From positions 1-64,000 of the forward strand of contig JAKSYS010000106.1 in assembly GCA_022925895.1 (NCBI GenBank): 64,000 nucleotides of DNA, read 5' to 3'. Positions 56,186 to 64,000 of this stretch are shown here, one piece after another; position 1 is the first letter of the stretch, and each line of letters starts with the position of its first letter. Source of the DNA: Fragilaria crotonensis (taxonomy: Eukaryota > Bacillariophyta > Fragilariophyceae > Fragilariales > Fragilariaceae). The notes beneath the pieces were generated by a model that saw only the letters and a list, made by a program, of their open reading frames with translations, was not told the origin of the DNA and did no database searches. A program made the translations under genes and the position numbers.

Positions 56186-57980
56186 GGTGTAAGGTTGTTT
56201 GAAGCGATTGTTGTTGTGATGAGTTGTGTGTTGCAAAGTGTGTGCTTGAGTGGATGCCGGAGAATCGTTGTCGTAATCGTAAAACGAAGTCCTCCAACGC
56301 GTATAAAGCCCCTACCTTCCTCGTCAAATCAGTTCACATGGTTCCCGATGTCCTCCCATTCGAGGTTTGTTGGGATACATAGACGGGTTCGTTAGTAATG
56401 TTCACAGATACTCCGGTACGACTTAGTCACCTATAACTAAGAATCGTACAGGTTTTGACGTCCTGCTCGTACTGCTTGTCGTAGACGTAATTTGTCGGGT
56501 GGTCCCGCCAATCCTGCTGCGCTGGTAATCTTCCTACCTGGTAGTAACATGAAGAAAGTGAAAGGCTATGTCATAGAATGTCATTATGTCCCGTGTAACC
56601 CGTTAAATACCCTGGTACAGAAGCGCACAGTGCCGATTCCAATCTTGTTTTACGCTGCTAATACGCAAATACACAATACGAGAAGTGAAGCAAGCTGCAT
56701 ATAATTAATCAAACAGAAAAAACGTGTTCGAAATAATAATCCCGAGACGAGTGTGGTCGTAGAATTCTTTCTTCGCTTGGATGAGCATACTATAGCTATA
56801 TAGCATATGTATGAAAATTTCAATGAAACATACTGCAGTATGAACTTTCCCGTACAAAAAACCTCGAAAACAAGTACGTCATAGTTGTATGTTGCATGGT
56901 CGTATGACTGCATAGACATAGAGGAGATAGGAGATGGCTTAGCGCCCTTACTTTTTATGTCGTATCGCACGTATCACACATGTATTGGCAAACCTCCACA
57001 GAAATACAGTACCAATACAGTACTTGTAACTACAGTAGTAAGACCGTGGAGCACACAAGGTTACTACATGTATGCATACCGTACTCGGATTCGTAGTAAA
57101 CTGTAGAACAGCGTGTACTACCGGTAGTAGAGTCGTACTCTGGACTCTGGACTGTGGTCTGTGGAGCTCAATTGTGCGAGTACCACCTGGTACCTGTACC
57201 TGGTACTGTGAAGAAGTTTATTCACTCAATGGAGAACCAATATCACGTAGCGTCGGTCACTAACAGTTGCACGCATGATCGAAGATAGCTATATTTCTCT
57301 TTGCGGGACTTCTGAGTGTCCGAGACTGAGTGGGCGAGTCCAAAATCTCACATTTTAACCGAATTTCGCATTCGCGAAATCAATATGAGAGAGGTTCGAG
57401 AGCGAGGGCATCAATTTCACATTCGCTAAGAAGGTTTGAAAGGTTGTCCGAGAGCGAGAGAGGTCACTGTCCTCAATAATACCGACACAATCCTGATCGA
57501 GGTCACAAACCATGGCATGCTGCTTAGCAGCTGTTTGAACTCAGAAACCAAGAACGCGCATCAAATTCGAATTTCGCAAGGTTGTAAGAAAGGTGGTTCG
57601 TGCGAGAGGTCACTGTCGTGAAAATGCTGGAAACCTGATCAATGTGACAGCCTTGGCAACCTTCTACTAGCCCTGACTTGAAGTATACCTCGTGAAAACC
57701 TGTGCACTGGAGTACTCCAGAGTAGCTAGCGGACAATATCGAGAGGGAGTTCACAATCATTAAATGTCAGAATCATTATCACGTTTACACGCTTTGTTGC
57801 CTTACACATGACTCCTGCCAACACTGATGCCCAACACCCAACACTGTAGTATGCATAAACAGATGCAACCAAAGGAGACACACCACATACCACATACACT
57901 ACCAGTATGCATCATAAATTGAAAGCATGCATTCCACAATAAGATTGCATGCTGTTCCACACAACAGCCAGTCGTACACC
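56186..57980. other. Long gene-free stretch
   Basis: No gene is supported. 57300-57630 holds degenerate internal repetition: GAGAGCGAG/GTGCGAGAG words followed by GGTCACTGTC, each occurring twice. The rest is AT- or GTAC-rich. Confidence 0.5.
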
Positions 57981-58059
57981 ATTTTATCAACCTGACCCTG
58001 ACAGTTGCCTCAAAAACAAACTGTAAGGATCATACAGACTGAGTGAGGTTGATAGACAA

Positions 58060-58840
58060 GATGGCTGTCCTAGGGGTTTACACCAGTTTTGTAAGGGCTG
58101 TTATGATGATTCTTGCTTGCTGATGATGTATATTGACTTCAATTTGTCAAATTATTGGCTCCCTACAGTACTAACCTGGGTTGAAGCCCTTAAGAAGACT
58201 GACCACCACATTGATGCATCCCTCTCAAACATCAAAAATTAAACACTGCAATGTCAAGGGCCACTTCATTTGGATTGCTTATTTGTCAAGGTTTGAGTGT
58301 GGGTCGCTCCTCAAATCAGAGTGGGGCATTCATCCGCATCAGCTATCAGCACCAACATTTATATCATTTCACACAAAAACAAATAAGTGTCAAACACAAG
58401 CCTATGAATGGAGTATGGAAGGAGAGGATTATGGAACACGCATCAAACGTGCATATAATTTCATCATTAAGAGTGAGACCCAGTACTAGTCCTTTAATGA
58501 CTTCTTTGTATAACACCCATGACAGCATAGGCAATAACGTAGCTAAGTGAAGATTATGAACAACCTTCACCACAGAAACACCCCAGATTACTAGCATGGG
58601 CACAGCAATCAACAATGGCATAGTGCATGGCAGATCAAGCCAATAACTTTGAGCACTACTAGTACTCCTCCCAAACAGGAGCTTCTCTTACCTCCTGAGG
58701 CTGAGAAGCTTGCAATGGACTTAAGAGGTCACAGATGTGCCCTTGACTTTGACCTTGGCTTCATCACATCTGTTTTGAAGGAAGCTTCATTGGCAGGAGA
58801 GGATGAGAGTGACAATGATAGTGGTGGTGCTTTTTAATAA
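58060..58840 (+). mobile_element. Internally deleted relative of the inner DNA transposon
   Basis: 58140-58440 retains, in broken frames, the motif order of the accessory gene at 44345-44695 (LSNYWLP, WVEALKK, IDASL, SFGLL, MNGVWKE). 58649-58837 retains the transposase C-terminus (GHRCALDFDLGFITSVLKEA, matching SHRCALDFDRGFVNSALKEA at 47.45 kb). Everything between, about 2.7 kb in the other copy, is missing. Terminal repeats were not found. It is an old, non-autonomous relative, not a direct copy, since protein identity is only moderate. Confidence 0.65.
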
Positions 58841-59649
58841 TGACTATTGTGGAGGGAGTTCGATTTTAGTAAGATCTTGCAGAATTTCACTCTAGGATTT
58901 TTGTATGCGTGGTACAAATTTTCAAGGTTGGCATCACTAGGTTTAAATACGAAAGATTTATTAAGGTTTAAATACTAAACCTTGATTTTATCATAAGACC
59001 AAAATTTATGGTTGTTTTAAGGTTCTTTAAAAACAGCAGACAGCATACAGTAGTCAGCCAGTACTCAATGGTGACTCCTATATGTAGCATTGCTATTCGT
59101 TGAGCGAAGTAAGACAGTGGCTACTAGCAATTGTGATGCTGTCCCCATGGTGTACCCTACTAGTGTGAATTAATGGATTCAACAATTGCAGTGTTACCAT
59201 CATTGAAGTGTCAGCTAACGGCAGCTAAAGTCCCCAAGTTTGTGTTCTGCGCACAAGATACTGAGTACTGTAACAGGTTTATAAAGGTTTAATTTTAAGG
59301 TTTGAATTCTCAAACCTTGAACCTTATTTGAGACGAACAAGACATCGTGTATGCTCGTGTGCCACCCTTGCAAATTATATGACATACGACGGTACATCCT
59401 CTCTGTCTTCTGCGTAATTCTTGTATTGTATGTTGAATGATGTAGCAGTACTGTACTTGTACCTGAGGACGTTCAAGGTTGAAACCTGCTGTATTCATAG
59501 TACAGTATCAGATGTAATCACTATTTTATCCACGTACGTAGCCCGAGTACATGTGTCTACTGCTACTGGAGTGCATTTTGACGACCGATCACGGATCGCC
59601 AAATAAGTCGAAAGTCGATTCTTGTGCGTTTGCACATGCAATTATTTCA
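58841..59649. other. Gene-free stretch with reiterated AAGGTTT words
   Basis: AAGGTTTAAATAC, AAGGTTTAAT and AAGGTTTGAAT recur at 58940-58985 and 59278-59325, in both orientations. They might mark ends of an eroded small element, but no target duplication was found. No gene is supported. Confidence 0.4.
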
Positions 59650-59898
59650 AACTAGTGGGTACCTCACATTTGATCGGAGTGTCTACTGTCTACTACAGGA
59701 AACTGGACGTACAGTACCCCCAACCTGGTCGTACTCCGTACCACTACTTTTTTCCAATACAGTATGCAGTACCATGGTACCAACGTAGGAAATTCAGACA
59801 GTATTCATTTGATCCAGTACCCCAGAGTGGTCATACTCCGTAACAGACGGACGCACGCACGCACACACGCACACAATTAATTTATAATATAGTAGGAT
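59650..59898 (-). repeat. GTAC-rich repeat unit, complete copy
   Basis: Read on the minus strand it opens TATTATAAATTAATTG, runs through the GTGCGTGC microsatellite and ACCACTCTGGGGTACTGG, and closes GAGGTACCCACTAGT. It joins the left part of the unit at 43985 with the right part of the unit at 47887. It lies directly upstream of the gene at 60049. Confidence 0.8.
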
Positions 59899-60048
59899 AG
59901 TGCCGCCAGCAGTAAAATGCTTCCCGCCCGACATTTTGTTAGTTGACAATTGACACCGATATCGTCTCCATGGCATCCAAGCACTACAGCAGAACCTCGG
60001 CATCACACATCTTCTCTTGAACGCGCTGAGTGCCTGGTTCAAAAGACG

Positions 60049-61521
60049 ATGTACAAAAATGGCGTGGCACGACCAACGAGACGACTTGATGGAGATTCGT
60101 CGTCGCATGAAGCGCACACTGACACCAGACGATCTCATTCTCGCCAACCAATTTCTCGGCAATCGTCAAAGGTTGCGCCCCAGTATCCTCAGCACGCCTC
60201 TATAGGGAGCAATCATCCACTGTACGAAGAGCGGAGTGGCAGGGAGGGTGGGTATGGAGCTGTTGCACCACCAGCCGCTGCCAAGAGCACCGTTACTGCC
60301 ACGTCTGCTACGTCGTGGATTCACCACGCACAACAATTTTTTTTGCATCGCACCGCTTCCCACATTGTCAAACCTCCTCAGCAACCACAGCTCGGGGCGT
60401 CCGTTTATAGGAACTCCTGGAAGCATCATGACTCACTCCCTCCACCTCCACCCCCTATCCACCATCTTCCTCTTGATCAACAACACGGACACCAAAGCTC
60501 ATTGCCTTCGTCGCATCAGTTCTCTCTTGAATCCTTGCTGTATTATTCCGACGAGGAGGATTCTGTGTTTGAACTTCCGACTCAAACGCCCCCCATTACT
60601 GAGTTTTCGACCTTGTTTGGCCCTCCTTTAGCTGACGTAGATGTCAGAAGTGGGCAGAGGCATAAACGCATACTCTTGCCAAATGTTTCTTCGTGCAGCG
60701 AATTGAGCGAAGCCGACGAAACTTCCTCACTCATGGCCGCAACGAACAATCATCGTCGGAACAGTTCCGACTTTGTCTACCAAAAACCGCCCCCCAGCCA
60801 TCGTCGGACGAATTCGGCAGAATTGTGGGCGGCGCAGAAACGAGGATCGGAAGCGCCCGGCGACGGGACTCTGCTGCGCGACCGAAGTCCGCTGCCACTC
60901 CATCCATTTCATCGCAAATCCACGCCAGCGCCTCGGCCGAGAACCTATTCCGGAGGACCATCCAAACCGCATCACAGACGAGGGGATTCGGCGTCCTCAA
61001 ACACATCGATGGCATCGGTGTTGTCGGAAAAGTCGATTATATCCGATATTTCAAGATCCGTGCTGTACAAGGAGGTGACAAATACTGGGAAAGTGACATT
61101 TCATTCCCCAGCGGATAAGGTTCGTCTAGTGATGGATGAGGATCTCCAGCCCGGACACTTATACCGACTCCAGGGCGGAGACGATGAAGAGGAACGCTAT
61201 TTTCAATATACTCTCCAAAGTGAGGAGGCAGGAGACTTCCCGCTCACTGACGGTGGATGCGGTTGCGATTGTGTTTCATGTGCCAAATGTCAACATAAGG
61301 TGGATCACCTTCTCTACCCGTCGCAGTATGTTTTGCGTGTAGACGATGATTTGTACCAACGTGTCATTGGCGAAATATCAGATTCGAAGCAGCCATGTGG
61401 CCTTTTTTTCTGTGGCCACCACGAGGATGCTGACAAACCAAGTATTTTGATTGCGATTGGTATTATTGTTGCGTTCTTCGGTGGACTATTAGTTGTGACA
61501 TATCTTGGGCAAGGTGGTTAA
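60049..61521 (+). CDS. Low-complexity protein with C-terminal membrane anchor
   Basis: Started at the first ATG of the frame (60049), 490 residues; the frame stays open about 100 bases further upstream, so a 5' exon is possible. The first 330 residues are rich in Ser, His, Pro and Arg, with clusters like LPPPPPPIHHLP and repeated HRR-(N/T)-SS/NS-(D/A) motifs (NNHRRNSSDF, SHRRTNSAEL, HHRRGDSASS) resembling basophilic kinase sites. A folded part (residues 340-450) includes a Cys-rich stretch, GGCGCDCVSCAKC. A single membrane helix (ILIAIGIIVAFFGGLLVVTYL) ends the protein, so it is probably tail-anchored with the bulk in the cytosol. The family is not recognised. Confidence 0.7.
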   Translation: MYKNGVARPTRRLDGDSSSHEAHTDTRRSHSRQPISRQSSKVAPQYPQHASIGSNHPLYEERSGREGGYGAVAPPAAAKSTVTATSATSWIHHAQQFFLHRTASHIVKPPQQPQLGASVYRNSWKHHDSLPPPPPPIHHLPLDQQHGHQSSLPSSHQFSLESLLYYSDEEDSVFELPTQTPPITEFSTLFGPPLADVDVRSGQRHKRILLPNVSSCSELSEADETSSLMAATNNHRRNSSDFVYQKPPPSHRRTNSAELWAAQKRGSEAPGDGTLLRDRSPLPLHPFHRKSTPAPRPRTYSGGPSKPHHRRGDSASSNTSMASVLSEKSIISDISRSVLYKEVTNTGKVTFHSPADKVRLVMDEDLQPGHLYRLQGGDDEEERYFQYTLQSEEAGDFPLTDGGCGCDCVSCAKCQHKVDHLLYPSQYVLRVDDDLYQRVIGEISDSKQPCGLFFCGHHEDADKPSILIAIGIIVAFFGGLLVVTYLGQGG

Positions 61522-61698
61522 AGGCCTAATTCCGTATACACCGAAGAACATAATACGAACTAGGCTGTACACATCAGTCACTTAGTACATGAAAAGGATG
61601 CTCACTAAACTTGTAGACGAAATGAGTAGAGAGAAATCTATAACTGAGTAGATTGCAGAGATAAATATCCTCCAATCTTCCACCGACACAACTGGCTT

Positions 61699-62419
61699 TT
61701 ATCCCTTGGCAGCACGTGCGGCGCGACGATCGGCACGCGACGTGGCATGGTATCCGGAGCGGATGGCAGCCACTGACCGGACGGACCCGCAATCACGGCA
61801 TTTGCAAAAGAAAAGTCGAGTTCCAGAATCTTTCTCGAGATCTGTATTGGGAGAACGACACATCTCGCAGGTGACATATTCGACCACATATTTGCGCAAC
61901 AAGGATTCGATGTATTTCGGCACGTACTTTCCACGAATAATGAGACGCTGATGACCATCAATACTTCCTTCCGTTCCAAGTTCTGCCATAAAAAAACTGA
62001 TAGACGTGCTCTGGAGGACGCTGCATCATACTGCAAATTTCTTGGAAGTTAATCCAGAGAGTCTTCTTCGAAGAAAGCAGAGTGAGCTGTGGAGGTTTGA
62101 TGTTACGACGCTTCTTCTCTACGAGATCAGGATTGTTGGCGTGTAGCAGATTGACAACGCGATCTAGCAACTCTTCGTACGTGTACTCTGCCTTGCGGTC
62201 GAACTGATCCTCCCTTTCCTGAGCTAAGTCTTGCTCCGCCAGCATTCGCTGCTGTTCCGACAGGTTGTCAGATTTGCTGAGTTCAGTACTTTCAGTGTCG
62301 GTGGCTGCAGCCTTGACCTTCTTCTTCTTTTTCTTCTTCTTGGTTAAATCCAACATGGCGGCCATGTCGGCTTCTTCCTCCTCCTCGGCCATATCGTCTT
62401 CTTCTGTAGCAGGGGCCAT
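61699..62419 (-). CDS. Translation initiation factor eIF2 subunit beta, one apparent frameshift
   Basis: The N-terminus has an acidic start and one polylysine block (KKKKKKKK), where eIF2-beta contacts eIF5/eIF2B-epsilon. The core follows the family: YTYEELLDRVVNLLHANNPDL, INFQEICSMMQRPPEHVYQFF, then in the next frame MAELGTEGSIDGHQRLIIRGKY, and the zinc ribbon CEMCRSPNT ... CRDC. Human eIF2-beta reads LLAFLLAELGTSGSIDG at the same place, so the junction lies exactly at QFF-MAELG. The coding strand there has seven T (61990-61996); six would keep frame. About 239 residues result. The gene is single-copy and essential elsewhere, so an assembly insertion is the likeliest cause. Confidence 0.85.
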
Positions 62420-63473
62420 CTTCTGTCTAACGAGGTTTGTTCGTTGCTGTTGGGAGCAGCACTCCAGCGTTCGCGGACTTGCCAGGTATTAGTGGAGGTT
62501 GGGAGCTGCAGGTGTCCACGACGTGGTCCACACAATCGCAACGTAGCCCCTGGTATTGGACGTTCGTAGATTTTTCCAAGAGTTTTCATCCCCGAATCCC
62601 AAAACGCGGGGGGAGGTCCTGCGCTCTATGATACTGGGGACAATGGGGCTGCGCAGACTGCACGCACGTCGTCTTGATGTCGTGACTGTCATACATTTAC
62701 GACTCAGCATGCCAGTACTCCGTTCCCGGTACCAGTACCAGCGCACAGTAGCAGATTAAGGCAGCGGCTCAACCTATCATTTCTATGGGATATTCCAAAT
62801 ACGTTCTGCGTTCATGTTTGAAGCTTAGTTTACTACTTCAACAATAACGCCCTGCCAAAGGGCAGATAACACGAGTCCAAAGTCTAAGTCATAGCCAGCC
62901 AAAATGTTAGGCGCGAAATGTTTTGATGGTGACTTTGCAGCGTGGTAAGTCCCTTATCATAATGGGCAATAGGAGCACACACCAGTAGTACATGAAACAT
63001 TTGGCCAGTTGGAACTACAGGAGTCATCATCCACAAGCAAATATACCGCAAATTCGGAAGGGGTCAATCGTAAATGATGATGCATCTGTTAGGTCTCTGT
63101 CACACGCTGTGATATAGTTGCAGGTGGCACTCAGGCCATCCCCCCATGAAAACATTCTACCGGTAGTAGAGTAACAATTTGATAATGTGGCAAAGCAGCA
63201 TGCTAAAAAGGTCTAGGCATTCCTGAGGAGTCTTGTGCACCACTTGAGTATTGTGTATGAGTATACAAGCAGACCAGCATTGCTTTGCCTCCAAACAACC
63301 TTGAAAAGCACCATGGAGTTTGCCAACATATTTTAGGAGTTGGACAGAAATCATCACTCATCTTGATAGACTGATTGAGCTGTACTCGTAGCATGGCCTT
63401 TGACCAGATTGTGTTTCAACGGTCCTGCTAGGTAAAGTGCTGTCGTGGATCACTGAACACATTTCGATTGGTC
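62420..63473. other. Intergenic stretch upstream of eIF2-beta
   Basis: No gene is supported. Open frames on either strand lack recognisable domains. The first part should carry the eIF2-beta promoter. Confidence 0.5.
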
Positions 63474-63481
63474 CACATATG

Positions 63482-63802
63482 CAGGCATGTTTATTTAAGT
63501 CAGTAGCCTTATTTTCCTAGAATAAGCTATTTAAGGCGCCGAATAAGAATATGACCGCCTATTTTAGACACTTTACAAATTGAAACCATTTCTACGTAGA
63601 AATTATACATAGACTGTCTACCATGTTACTGTCGAGCTGTACAGAGGGGAAATTTAACCAAATAAAAGTGCTTATTTTAGGCAAAACTCAAGCTCCGATC
63701 AGGCACACGGGCAGAAAAACGCTTATTTTAGGCGCCGTGTCAACCTTAATTTTAGGAAGTTGAGGCGGGAACCCGGGAGATCGCCTTAAATAAACATGCC
63801 TG
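63482..63802. mobile_element. 321-base non-autonomous hAT element (MITE)
   Basis: Perfect 18-base terminal inverted repeats (CAGGCATGTTTATTTAAG) bound the element. CACATATG is duplicated exactly on both sides (63474-63481 and 63803-63810), the 8-base size of hAT. There is no coding capacity. Internal GGCGCC, CTTATTTTAGG and a CCGGGTTCCCGCC motif near the right end match motifs in the left end of the large hAT element at 43.9 kb, so that family or a close one could have mobilised it. Confidence 0.9.
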
Positions 63803-63810
63803 CACATATG

Positions 63811-64000
63811 TCATACAAAAAAGTCGGTGTAACCATCATTCACATTTTTCACATGTCGTTCATTCGTGTATGGTATTGTATGCATACCTTGCATGGAACC
63901 TTGTACGTGGTACTGTACTCTGTATGCATACTCCTATTATCCGATTTGATCAGTATGCATACTGGAGTACGTGGTACGTGGAGCGTGGAGTATGATATTT
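63811..64000. other. GTAC-rich window end
   Basis: Short GTAC, TGCATA and GTGGTACGTGG words only. No gene is supported. Confidence 0.5.

Noticed and set aside
58940-59330. Reiterated AAGGTTT words as ends of a small transposon
   Set aside because: The outer ends do not form an inverted repeat and no target duplication is visible.

Overview
The window looks like nuclear DNA of a diatom, probably a pennate one. Genes are compact, with short GT-AG introns (about 60-140 bases). Several predicted proteins begin with a signal peptide whose cleavage site is followed by Phe (CA-FNVP, VA-FVP, YA-FVAMP, HA-FVATP), the 'AF' signature that sends proteins to the complex plastid of diatoms. The species cannot be named from this sequence. 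Intergenic DNA is full of short GTAC-centred palindromes.

1-31 kb is host gene territory. It holds a PH-domain protein kinase with a C-terminal CaaX box; two related one-or-two-pass membrane proteins either side of a bestrophin channel; an amino-acid transporter divergent from a plastid-type SulP transporter; an M6-like secreted metalloprotease with an altered active site, convergent with APC4 of the anaphase-promoting complex; a large SH3-like repeat protein; two convergent plastid-targeted paralogues; a DMT transporter; and an OSCA/CSC1/TMEM63 channel built from six exons.

31-34 kb holds an open pogo-like (DDE_1) transposase with one intron. 34.8-43.5 kb returns to host genes: cohesin SCC3/STAG, divergent from COP9 signalosome CSN5, then an RsmJ-type methyltransferase and a small twin-CX9C protein.

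43.9-51.0 kb is a nested transposon block. A hAT element of about 7.05 kb has near-perfect terminal inverted repeats and an 8-base target duplication. Inside it lies a second DNA transposon of about 3.56 kb bounded by TA, plus copies of a GTAC-rich repeat found again at 59.7 kb. The hAT transposase is broken by an 8-base duplication that resembles a hAT excision footprint. A deleted relative of the inner element lies at 58.1-58.8 kb, and a 321-base non-autonomous hAT relative with a perfect 8-base target duplication lies at 63.5 kb.

51.4-62.4 kb holds a plastid-targeted DUF1415-like protein, a secreted nucleoredoxin-like protein, a TPR protein, a tail-anchored low-complexity protein and translation initiation factor eIF2-beta. 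Three host genes (5.4, 55.9 and 62.0 kb), and possibly a fourth (8.4-8.6 kb), need exactly one base skipped to read through. That pattern suggests insertion-type assembly errors more than real mutations. No virus-derived or LTR element, CRISPR array, tRNA or rRNA gene was recognised.
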